Assembly: GCF_014332515.1 (NCBI RefSeq)
Contig: NZ_VFSD01000017.1
Location: 83,792 to 147,791, forward strand
DNA: 64,000 nucleotides
Direction: 5' to 3'
DNA from: Pontibacter beigongshangensis
GTDB taxonomy: Bacteria > Bacteroidota > Bacteroidia > Cytophagales > Hymenobacteraceae
The translations under genes and the position numbers were made by a program. Shown here piece by piece: positions 26,370 to 34,362 of the stretch; the first letter of the stretch is position 1; every line of letters starts with the position of its first letter. Below the pieces are notes generated by a model. That model was not told where the DNA came from. It ran no database searches and saw only the letters and a program-made list of their open reading frames with translations.

Positions 26370-27806
26370 ATGAATATAAGAAAATACTGGGCTGCCAGCC
26401 TTATGCTGCTCACGTTGCTGGGAACAGCAAGCTGCGGAAATGAAAGCGGGAATCAACAGGGCCAGGCGCAGCAGGAAGCTGATGTGTGGGACGGATTAGA
26501 CGACATCCTGAGCCAGATAAGAGCACCGACTTTTGCCGACAGAGATTTTAACGTAACCGATTATGGCGCAGTAGGCAACGGCACCACCAATTCTTCTGAA
26601 GCCTTTAAAAAGGCGATAGCTGCCTGTAGCGAAGCAGGCGGCGGCAGGGTAGTGGTGCCTGAAGGCAAATTCCTGACCGGGCCGATTTACCTGAAAAGTA
26701 ACGTGAACCTGCATGTGGTAAAAGGTGCGACTATTCTCTTCTCTACCAACCCCAAAGATTACCTGCCGGTGGTGTACACCCGCTGGGAAGGAGTGGAACT
26801 GATGAACTACTCACCCCTGGTTTATGCGTTTGAGGAAAAAAACATTGCCATAACCGGCGAAGGCGTGCTGGACGGGCAGGCCGACGAAACCAACTGGTGG
26901 CCCTGGAAAGGCAACAAGCGTGATGGCTGGAAAGAAGGAACACCCAACCAGAACGACCCCGACAAGCGTGCCGTGCTGTTCCAGATGGGCGAAGACAACG
27001 TGCCGGTAGAGGAGCGTATTTTTGGTGAAGGCTTTTACCTGCGCCCGCAGTTCGTGCAGCCCTACCGCTGCGAAAACATTCTGATCGAGGGCGTTACCTT
27101 TATCAACTCCCCGATGTGGATTCTGAACCCGGTGCTCTGCAACAACGTGACAATCCAGAAAGTGACCGTAGAAAGCCAGGGGCCAAACTCTGACGGCTGC
27201 GACCCGGAGTCGTGCAAGAACGTGCTGATCAAAGACTGCTTCTTCAACACCGGCGACGATTGTATTGCCATAAAGTCGGGCCGCAATGCGGATGGCCGCC
27301 GCATAAACGTGCCGAGCGAGAACATCGTGATCCAGAACTGCGTGATGGAGAACGGTCACGGTGGTGTGGTGATCGGAAGTGAGATATCAGGAGGAGCCCG
27401 CAATATTTTTGCCGAGAACTGCAAAATGAGCAGCCCCGAACTGGACCGCGCCCTGCGGATCAAAACCAGTTCTATGCGAGGCGGCACCGTAGAGAACGTG
27501 TACCTGCGCAACATCGAGGTTGGGCAGGTGGCCCAGCAGGTGGTGCGCGTAAACATGTTCTACGAAGACTCTGGCGCACACGTGCCGGCTGTCCGCAACA
27601 TCGAAGTCCGCAACATGACTGTAGAGAACGGGGGTAAAGTAGGGGTGCTGCTGGAAGGTTATCCGCAATCGCCGGTAGAGAACCTGCGCCTGATCGACGT
27701 GAACATTAAAAATGTGGCGGAGCCCTACAAGTTCAGCAACATCAAAAACGTGCAGTTCGAGAATGTAACCATCAACGGCGAGCAGGTAAAGCTGGAGGAG
27801 AATTAA
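26370..27806 (+). CDS. Polygalacturonase-type glycoside hydrolase, GH28 (second)
   Basis: 478 aa lipoprotein (LLTLLGTASC, Cys about 22). GH28 signature blocks: VTDYGAVGNGTTNSSEAFKK, PNSDGCDPESCKNV, NTGDDCIAIKSGRNADG (catalytic Asp pair), GHGGVVIGSEISGG (His) and LRIKTSSMRGG (Arg/Lys). In the first block the usual NTD triad appears as NSD. Long insertions around WWPWKGNKRDGW are typical of exo-acting Bacteroidota GH28 enzymes (family knowledge). It differs from the GH28 at 17900 in length and insertion pattern. Located 250 bp after the VOC gene; no terminator is obvious downstream. Confidence 0.93.
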   Translation: MNIRKYWAASLMLLTLLGTASCGNESGNQQGQAQQEADVWDGLDDILSQIRAPTFADRDFNVTDYGAVGNGTTNSSEAFKKAIAACSEAGGGRVVVPEGKFLTGPIYLKSNVNLHVVKGATILFSTNPKDYLPVVYTRWEGVELMNYSPLVYAFEEKNIAITGEGVLDGQADETNWWPWKGNKRDGWKEGTPNQNDPDKRAVLFQMGEDNVPVEERIFGEGFYLRPQFVQPYRCENILIEGVTFINSPMWILNPVLCNNVTIQKVTVESQGPNSDGCDPESCKNVLIKDCFFNTGDDCIAIKSGRNADGRRINVPSENIVIQNCVMENGHGGVVIGSEISGGARNIFAENCKMSSPELDRALRIKTSSMRGGTVENVYLRNIEVGQVAQQVVRVNMFYEDSGAHVPAVRNIEVRNMTVENGGKVGVLLEGYPQSPVENLRLIDVNIKNVAEPYKFSNIKNVQFENVTINGEQVKLEEN

Positions 27807-28210
27807 TTTTCGGATTCGAAGCTGCCAGGTTTTAAAGGTTTGGATATCTGAAAACCTTGTTCAGATAATTCCCTGATTCTGTAAATTTTGATTCAGACAA
27901 TAACATGCCCCCTGTAGCCGCACCCCTCGCGGGTGCTCATGACCCCCGAGCAGCAGCAGCAGCAGCTAATAGCTCAGGAGGGCCATTTTCATTAGAATAA
28001 TTGTGTGTGAATGGGCCTATTAATTAATGTGCTGATGTGCTAAAGGGACAATAGTGAAATAGCTGGCCAGACCTCGCAGTGTGCGCAGCTCCTGCGAGCG
28101 TCCTGGGGAAGCAGTAAGAAAGACTATGAAATATAAACTGCTGTCCGCTACAGCGTTTTCTCCAATACACTGGCAGGAAGGCCAAAATCAACTATTATTA
28201 ACTCTTTTTC
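27807..28210. other. 403-bp gap with repeats, no gene
   Basis: Contains family A copy 6 behind a run of GCA trinucleotides, and a hairpin-like GACCTCGCAG...CTGCGAG stretch (28069-28098) that recurs at 38174-38197. No coding frame is convincing. Confidence 0.6.
27972..28002 (+). repeat. Repeat family A, copy 6
   Basis: GCTCAGGAGGGCC core and the consensus TTTTCATTAGAATAATT tail, preceded by six CAG units. Confidence 0.85.
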
Positions 28211-28897
28211 ATGACAAAGAAGATACATATTTTTATTTGGGTGCTGGCACTCGTGAGTCTCGGTTGCAGTTCTGGCAGAAAAGCGTCAGACCCAAGAGGG
28301 CCCATCGAAATCTGGTGGCTGGAGTCGCTCGATAAGGTAGGAGAACACCCAACTACCGTGCTAGGTGAGCCGAAGGTGATAAGCGTGGCAAGAGGAGAGA
28401 AGGCCGTAGAGTTCGACGGGAAAGACGATGGCCTGCAACTGATTGCCAACCCGATTTTCGATGCCGAAGAATTTACCATAGAAGTGGTGTTTAACCCCTA
28501 CGATGCTTTCCCTGCTAACGTGGAGCAACGGTTTTTCCACATCCAGGACCCCGTTAACCTGGACCGCCGCATGCTGATGGAGCTAAGGCTAAACGACAAA
28601 AAAGAGTGGTACGCCGACTTCTTTATGAAAACGGAGAATGAAAGGCTGGTGCTGATAGACTCTACCAAAACGCATCCGGTAAACGAGTGGGCCACCATGA
28701 CGTTGATTTACAAAGACAATACCATGACAGGTTATGTAAATGGCGTAGAAGAAGGATCCGGCAACATTACGTTCTTACCCATGAGTCCGCAGGCAAATGT
28801 TTCGCTCGGCACCAGAATAAACAAAGTGTCCTGGTTTAACGGAGCCATCAAAACCGTTCGGTTTATTCCCTGGGCACTACCTCCGCTGGAGCCGTAG
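28211..28897 (+). CDS. LamG/concanavalin-like lipoprotein
   Basis: 228 aa with lipobox LALVSLGC (Cys19). The body is a jelly-roll of the LamG/ConA-like type: AVEFDGKDDGLQLIANP, FTIEVVFNPYDAFP, EWATMTLIYKDNTMTGYVNG and VSLGTRINKVSWFNGAIKTVRFIP. Such domains usually bind carbohydrate at the cell surface or form part of an enzyme; no catalytic motif is visible. It is the last gene of the pectin series on the plus strand before the low-GC DUF6119 gene. A role in surface pectin binding is inference. Confidence 0.75.
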   Translation: MTKKIHIFIWVLALVSLGCSSGRKASDPRGPIEIWWLESLDKVGEHPTTVLGEPKVISVARGEKAVEFDGKDDGLQLIANPIFDAEEFTIEVVFNPYDAFPANVEQRFFHIQDPVNLDRRMLMELRLNDKKEWYADFFMKTENERLVLIDSTKTHPVNEWATMTLIYKDNTMTGYVNGVEEGSGNITFLPMSPQANVSLGTRINKVSWFNGAIKTVRFIPWALPPLEP

Positions 28898-28977
28898 GAT
28901 TTAGAAGAGAAACGATTAAAGATATAGTGCAGACAAGCTGAATATTCGGTTTAATTAGCAGTTAGCAAACATATAAT

Positions 28978-30744
28978 ATGATTCAAACTCCAAAAATTTA
29001 TCGAATTGACAAGTCGCACAGATTATTAAGGGAGTATCATGATGCCCGAGAAATCATCTTTAAAATAATATCAACTTCATACAAGAAACTTGGTTTTAAA
29101 AATACCATAAAAGCTGATAGTATAAAGTCAATAAATAAAGACGATATCACCTATTTTCTTCACCTCTTCAATACAAATGATACAGACTCAGACTGGAAAG
29201 ATTTTTTACCTCAGGGTTTGAGTTTTGGTCAAAATTTTAAACAACAGAAATTGTCATTAATACTGTTTTCCCACAGTGAAAATGAACTTTTCTGTACAAT
29301 TGGTGGGAATGCCTATCAAATTATAGTCCCCTTCATTGACCATTCATTTGGTTTAAATATGTATGCCCGGATAATGAAACCTGATTTGGACCAACTTGCC
29401 TCTATCAAATCAAGAGGGCTAACGGGTGCCCGTGCTGGACTAAACGAACAATTTCGCGATAACTATAGAATAATTGACTTCGTGAAATTCGGAAAACTGC
29501 CTCAGGAAATACACCTTAAGCTAAGTAATGAAATTTCCAATTTACACTTTGGATTCCTACAAAAACGTGAAGATGAAAGAATTCAAATATATGTAGGTAA
29601 GTCGTTCAAGGTAAAGAGAGGAGTTACGTTTGAGGAACTACATAAAATTATCAATGAATTTCGCGACATACTTCAGATTGCCCCAAGTGACTATTTAAGC
29701 TCTTACAAAGAAATAACAGACCAGAAAATAATTAATGAATCTTTCAAACCTATTTTAATTGACAGATTGTACAATGATGCAGCTTTTATCGGAAGGCCAG
29801 AGACAGCCAGAAGGTTTGAATTTGATTTCTGTAACCCAAACGAAATAGAAAGGTTCTATGAGGCTGATAGTTTTATATTAAAAGAAAAAACTGAGAATGG
29901 AGGGTATGCTACTTTTTCAACTGTAACTGATAGAAATGAAATTTACGATACTGTACTTCGCAGGACAGTCGAGAAGTTTGGGAACAACGACAGATTTAAT
30001 TTTATGGTTTACCTTCAAGGTGTTAAAGTTACCTGTTATAAGGATGGTCGGAAAACGATTAGCTCAAATTTTTTATTCCATTTTACAACTGAATTTTCTA
30101 TCAATCAGCAGCCAATATTTTTAGTAGATACCAAGTGGTATAGACTTCGAGATTCTTTTGTCAAAGATTTGAATATCAATGCCCAACATATCCTAAGAAT
30201 ATATAAAGCCCCTCCAAATGTTTTAACAGAACCCTGGGATAAAACATTCTTAAGTCGGGAGGGTAGTTACAACCTCCTGTATAATAATAAACTGGGTTAC
30301 ATAGTAATTGATACCATTATTGCTGATGGATTAGAGCTGTGTGATATTTTACATTATGATGAAAATAACTTATATCTCATCCATGTAAAATATGGATTCA
30401 GTACTAAAATGAGGGAATTAACAAATCAGATTTTGATTTCCGCAAGGAGATTAAGGGAAAATCTGGGAACGAAGGAAAAAGAATTACTTAATCAAATATA
30501 TAGCAAATTAGTAGATAAGGGCTACGATTTTGATGGTTTAAATCTTGATGAATTTAAGAATCTTTTTAATAAAAAAATCTCTTTTGTGATTGCTTTCACT
30601 TCTCATTTAAAGGACGATTTGAAAGTAGAAGATAATATGGATAGGTTTGATTCGAACATAGCTAGATTTCAGCTCATTCAATGTTCTGGTGAAATGAGAG
30701 CAAACTACTATGATCTTTTGACACATCAAATTATGAGACAATAA
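28978..30744 (+). CDS. DUF6119/TIGR04141 family 'sporadically distributed' protein
   Basis: 588 aa, no signal peptide. Matches the DUF6119 layout: an N-terminal part with DTDSDWKDFLPQG and an FGLNMYARIMKPDLDQL block, a middle region, and a C-terminal ELCDILHYDENNLYLIHVK segment. The last has Asp456 and His469-Val470-Lys471 in a spacing that resembles a PD-(D/E)xK nuclease core (inference). The gene is strikingly AT-rich compared with both flanks and uses codons such as AAT, TTA and ATA freely, so it probably arrived by horizontal transfer. Family members are patchily distributed and often near restriction or defence genes, but no such neighbours are here apart from a methyltransferase. Its function is unknown; a defence role is only a suggestion. 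Confidence 0.75.
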   Translation: MIQTPKIYRIDKSHRLLREYHDAREIIFKIISTSYKKLGFKNTIKADSIKSINKDDITYFLHLFNTNDTDSDWKDFLPQGLSFGQNFKQQKLSLILFSHSENELFCTIGGNAYQIIVPFIDHSFGLNMYARIMKPDLDQLASIKSRGLTGARAGLNEQFRDNYRIIDFVKFGKLPQEIHLKLSNEISNLHFGFLQKREDERIQIYVGKSFKVKRGVTFEELHKIINEFRDILQIAPSDYLSSYKEITDQKIINESFKPILIDRLYNDAAFIGRPETARRFEFDFCNPNEIERFYEADSFILKEKTENGGYATFSTVTDRNEIYDTVLRRTVEKFGNNDRFNFMVYLQGVKVTCYKDGRKTISSNFLFHFTTEFSINQQPIFLVDTKWYRLRDSFVKDLNINAQHILRIYKAPPNVLTEPWDKTFLSREGSYNLLYNNKLGYIVIDTIIADGLELCDILHYDENNLYLIHVKYGFSTKMRELTNQILISARRLRENLGTKEKELLNQIYSKLVDKGYDFDGLNLDEFKNLFNKKISFVIAFTSHLKDDLKVEDNMDRFDSNIARFQLIQCSGEMRANYYDLLTHQIMRQ

Positions 30745-30831
30745 TAGAGTAGACAAAAAGTAAACGTCGACTCAGGTTAATACCTGGTGCATAGTTTATA
30801 AAAACCGTATCCACAATCAAAAAAAAATATC

Positions 30832-31467
30832 ATGGCAGAGTTTTGGGAGTCGAGCTTTAAAGATAAAAAGACGATGTGGGGATTTGAACCAGCGGACTCT
30901 GCAATCGAAACCTTACAGCTCTTTAAGAAAAATGGACTTAGCAAGATTTTGATACCCGGATTTGGCTACGGCAGAAATGCAAAGATCTTTACGGATAATG
31001 GGTTCAGTGTAACAGGAATAGAAATTTCGGAAACTGCAATTGCCTTAGCCCAACAACACTATGGAGATGATGTAAAAGTATACCATGGATCCGTTAGCGC
31101 CATGCCGTTTGACCAGGAATTGTACGATGGGATTTTCTGCTATGCACTGATCCACTTGTTAAATGATAAAGAGCGTGTTAAGCTGATTAGCGATTGTTAC
31201 AACCAGCTTCGGCCTGGTGGGTACATGGTTTTTGTGGCAATTTCTAAAAACGATGCTGCTTATGGGCAAGGAGAAAAATTAAGTAAGGACAGATTTGAAA
31301 CGAGGCATGGTGTTCAGCTATTCTTTTATGATTCGGATACTTTAGAAAAAGAATTTGCTGCTTATGGACTGGTTGAATCTAAAGAGATAAATGAACCGGC
31401 AAAAAATATGGGGAATAAGCCCTCCCAAAAATTTTGGCAAATAACGTGTAGGAAACTAGAAAGATAA
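30832..31467 (+). CDS. Class I SAM-dependent methyltransferase (TPMT/TehB-like)
   Basis: 211 aa. The N-terminus FWESSFKDKKTMWGFEPADSA resembles the thiopurine methyltransferase/TehB group. The SAM site is ILIPGFGYGRNAKIF (motif I, about residues 38-52) with VTGIEIS acidic loop, then DGIFCYALIHLL (motif IV) and LRPGGYMVFVAISKND (post motif). Substrate is unknown. It lies 87 bp after the DUF6119 gene and is also somewhat AT-rich, so the two may have arrived together. No sign that it is a DNA methyltransferase (no DPPY or PC motif). Confidence 0.85.
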   Translation: MAEFWESSFKDKKTMWGFEPADSAIETLQLFKKNGLSKILIPGFGYGRNAKIFTDNGFSVTGIEISETAIALAQQHYGDDVKVYHGSVSAMPFDQELYDGIFCYALIHLLNDKERVKLISDCYNQLRPGGYMVFVAISKNDAAYGQGEKLSKDRFETRHGVQLFFYDSDTLEKEFAAYGLVESKEINEPAKNMGNKPSQKFWQITCRKLER

Positions 31468-31615
31468 AGAATACCAGTGGCTATTTTAGTAATTGCCTAC
31501 TCCTAATCTGTTGTATATACCAGCCCAGTTGCCGCACCAACAATAGTTGTACCATGGCTCCTTTATGTAGTCCCTGATTTTAATCCTCGTCTTCCCTACC
31601 AAACCTCCAACAAAA

Positions 31616-31649
31616 AAACGGCTGGACTCCATCAGGAGTCCAGCCGTTT
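31616..31649 (-). terminator. Intrinsic terminator of uxaA
   Basis: Perfect 15-bp stem (31616-31630 with 31635-31649), loop ATCA. On the minus strand it is followed by a T7 run, 24 bp after the uxaA stop. Confidence 0.92.
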
Positions 31650-31672
31650 CACTTAAAACAGGTATTGTCAGA

Positions 31673-33319
31673 TTAAAGCGAAACGCCTCGTTTCCAGGGA
31701 ATAAAGTCGTCCTGACCAAGCTTTTGGGCTTTGGTAAGAACCTCGCCGCTGGCTACTGCAATAATATGCTCCAGCATCGCTTCACCCATTTCTTCGATGG
31801 TTTTGGTACCTTCTATCACCGGGCCGGTGTTCACATCGATAATATCAGACATGCGCTGTGCCAGAATAGTGTTTGAAGAAACCTTAATAACTGGTGTTAC
31901 CGGGTTACCGGTTGGCGTACCAAGACCAGTGGTGAACAGGATAATGTTCGCGCCGGAACCAGCCATAGCCGTGGTGCTTTCTACGTCGTTGCCAGGCGTG
32001 CATAGCAGGTTCAGACCAGGTTGGGTTACATACTCAGGGTAATCCAGCACGTCTACAATCGGAGAAGTACCGCCTTTTTTAGCTGCACCCGCTGATTTAA
32101 TGGCATCCGTGATCAGGCCGTCTTTGATGTTACCCGGGCTAGGGTTCATGTCGAAACCAGAACCTACTGCCTCTGCTGCACGTGCGTAGGCACGCATCAG
32201 CTCCACAAAACGGTCGGCCGTTTTATCATCAACACAACGGTTTATCAGGTCTTGCTCTACACCGCACAGCTCTGGGAACTCCGACAGGATGGACTTGCCG
32301 CCCAGGGCTACCACCAGGTCAGACACGTGGCCTACCGATGGGTTGGCAGAGATACCAGAGAAACCATCAGAACCACCACACTCCAGGCCAACCACCAGTT
32401 TGCTCAGCGGGGCAGGCTGGCGTCGGTTTTTGTCGGCTTCTACCAGACCAATAAAGGTTTTGCGGATAGCCTGCGACAGCAGTTCCAGTTCAGTGCCTTC
32501 TTTCTGCTGCTCCAGCACGATCAGCGGCTTGGAGAAGTTAGGGTTAATGGCTTTGATTTTTTCTTCCAGAATGCTCACCTGTGCGTTCTGGCAACCCAGG
32601 CTCAGTACGGTGGCACCTGCCACGTTCGGGTTGTTGATATAACCTGCCAGCAGGGCGCACAGCATGTCAGAGTCTTGTCTGATACCGCCGCAGCCACCTT
32701 CGTGCGTCAGGAATTTAATACCGTCTATATTTTCGAATACACGCTTCTGACCGTTAGAGGTCGTAGCCTGTAAAGAAAGCTTCTCAATTTCTTCTATGTT
32801 GCCAGCCTGGTAGAGCTCCACCATCTGCTGCACATAAGATTTGTAAATGTCCTGGTTTCCGAAGCCAAGCTCATCGATAAAAGCTTGCTTAATTATGTTC
32901 ACGTTGCGGTTTTCGCAGAACACCATCGGGATAACCAGCCAGTAGTTGCCGGTACCTACCTGGCCATCGGCGCGGTGGTAGCCGTTAAAAGTTCTGTTTG
33001 CCCATTTAGATACGTCGGGGGCTGTCCAGCCGGTAACTTTGGTTTTTCCGGTGAATTCCGAAACGGAATGTTTCACGTTATGGATGGTGAGCACGCCACC
33101 GGTCGGGATAGTAGATACGGCTTTGCCAACCAGCGAGCCGTACATAAATATTTCGTCACCAGGAGCTAATTCCTGCTCTGCAAACTTATGTTTGGCTGCA
33201 ACATTTTCGGCAAGCACAATCTTGTTGCCGTTATATTCAACCACCTCACCATATTCCAGGTCCGTCAGTGCTACCAGCACGTTATCATCAGGATGGATTT
33301 TTAAAATTTTCTTTGACAT
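31673..33319 (-). CDS. uxaA: Altronate dehydratase
   Basis: 548 aa. An N-terminal SAF-type domain (about residues 10-95, LKIHPDDNVLVAL through VLTIHNVKHSV) precedes the UxaA catalytic body with GGCGGIRQDSD, VLSLGCQNAQV, VVGLECGGSDGFSGISANP, LLCTPGNDVESTTAMAGSGAN and FTTGLGTPTGNPVTPVIK. The enzyme dehydrates D-altronate to 2-keto-3-deoxygluconate, an iron-dependent step following UxaB. A perfect 18-bp LacI-type palindrome lies 21 bp before the start codon and probably represses it. It stands alone in its unit, with a strong terminator. The rest of the route (uronate isomerase, KDG kinase and aldolase) is not in the window. Confidence 0.95.
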   Translation of the reverse strand: MSKKILKIHPDDNVLVALTDLEYGEVVEYNGNKIVLAENVAAKHKFAEQELAPGDEIFMYGSLVGKAVSTIPTGGVLTIHNVKHSVSEFTGKTKVTGWTAPDVSKWANRTFNGYHRADGQVGTGNYWLVIPMVFCENRNVNIIKQAFIDELGFGNQDIYKSYVQQMVELYQAGNIEEIEKLSLQATTSNGQKRVFENIDGIKFLTHEGGCGGIRQDSDMLCALLAGYINNPNVAGATVLSLGCQNAQVSILEEKIKAINPNFSKPLIVLEQQKEGTELELLSQAIRKTFIGLVEADKNRRQPAPLSKLVVGLECGGSDGFSGISANPSVGHVSDLVVALGGKSILSEFPELCGVEQDLINRCVDDKTADRFVELMRAYARAAEAVGSGFDMNPSPGNIKDGLITDAIKSAGAAKKGGTSPIVDVLDYPEYVTQPGLNLLCTPGNDVESTTAMAGSGANIILFTTGLGTPTGNPVTPVIKVSSNTILAQRMSDIIDVNTGPVIEGTKTIEEMGEAMLEHIIAVASGEVLTKAQKLGQDDFIPWKRGVSL

Positions 33320-33339
33320 ATCTAATGCTAATGGTTATT

Positions 33340-33357
33340 AGCGCAATCGATTGCGCT
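33340..33357. promoter_or_regulatory. Perfect LacI-type operator before uxaA
   Basis: AGCGCAATCGATTGCGCT is a perfect 18-bp palindrome with central CG, ending 21 bp upstream of the uxaA start. Related palindromes occur near the LacI-type gene at 2.1-2.8 kb. Confidence 0.75.
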
Positions 33358-33742
33358 CATTTGCAAATAAGCAAAATGTTTTTCTTAATTTGAAAAGAAT
33401 TTGAGTAAAAATTTTTATAAGAGGTAACTTTCTACTATAAAGCCCGGAAAGTATACTAAGGGATCAACAACCTGGCTGCAAATAAAATTCCTGGCCCTAA
33501 AATACTAGTTTTTTCTATATAAACAACCCTGCACAGCGCCTGCCCAGTCAGCAATGACAGATCAGGTGGCTGGCCAATGGAGCTGCTTAGAATAATTATA
33601 TACAAAGCATTCGTTTAGCTCTTTTTTTTAGGTTCTAAGGGATGCGGTTTGCAACAGTCTGGTCAGGGGGCAAACGGTAGCAAATGCCTCCGGAGGGCCA
33701 TTTTCATTCAAATAATTATTTAAGTTTTTTACAAGGCTAAAT
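33358..33742. other. 385-bp gap, no gene
   Basis: AT-rich uxaA promoter side, a partial family A tail at 33578-33597 (CTTAGAATAATT) and full copy 7. No coding frame. Confidence 0.6.
33686..33717 (+). repeat. Repeat family A, copy 7
   Basis: GCCTCCGGAGGGCC core, TTTTCATTCAAATAATT tail, 25 bp beyond the stop of the minus-strand lipoprotein gene. Confidence 0.9.
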
Positions 33743-34213
33743 TTAGAGCTTCTCCACCCGGAGCACGGCCTGCTTTGCGTCACCGAATTTCTCCAGACCG
33801 GGGAAAGGCTTGATTTCCTTCAGGGTGATTTTGTAGGTGGTTTGCCCTACCTGCGTGGTAAGGGTTTGTGTATTCCGTGGGGTGGTGGTTGAGCAAGCGC
33901 CGATGCATAGCGCTACGGCTTCGTTTTTGCCCTGGCTGTTGGATAAAGAAAGCAGCACAGAGGCGGAACCATAGTGCACGCAAACAGCATTGGCCGGGCA
34001 ACGTGAGTCGTTTAGTTCCTTGAGCACAAGGTAAAGCTTTCGGGGAGCAGCCCCTCCGGAGAGCAATACCTGCTGCCCGGCCTGCATCGAAAATTCCTGC
34101 TTAAAAGGAATTCCTTCGGCAAGAGGCTCTGCTGCAGGTGGTGTGTATGGCGCCTCAGGCTGGCAATTCCAGCACAGGAGCGCTACTGTTAAAAGGTAAA
34201 AGAAACGGGTCAT
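33743..34213 (-). CDS. Small lipoprotein of unknown function
   Basis: 156 aa. Lipobox LTVALLCWNC (Cys17). The mature protein has a DSRCPANAVCVHYG stretch (residues about 70-84), a Cys-containing motif seen in many small secreted Bacteroidota proteins, and a second Cys pair (ALCIGAC). The rest is predicted beta-rich. No enzyme motif; function unknown. It stands alone between uxaA and the M1 peptidase. Confidence 0.75.
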   Translation of the reverse strand: MTRFFYLLTVALLCWNCQPEAPYTPPAAEPLAEGIPFKQEFSMQAGQQVLLSGGAAPRKLYLVLKELNDSRCPANAVCVHYGSASVLLSLSNSQGKNEAVALCIGACSTTTPRNTQTLTTQVGQTTYKITLKEIKPFPGLEKFGDAKQAVLRVEKL

Positions 34214-34362
34214 TGTGTATGCGAATTAGTTGAATTTACATAAACATGAGCCCTTCTCCGGACAAAGGGTTGCAAGTCCATTGCCATAAACCAGGTGCCT
34301 GCGCACTGGGAGAGGTGTAAAACTTTTGCTATCAGAAGATTACTACCTGCAAAATATTCTCC

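Noticed and set aside
30832..31467. Methyltransferase considered as a restriction-modification partner of DUF6119
   Set aside because: No DNA methyltransferase catalytic motif; it resembles small-molecule methyltransferases of the TPMT/TehB type.
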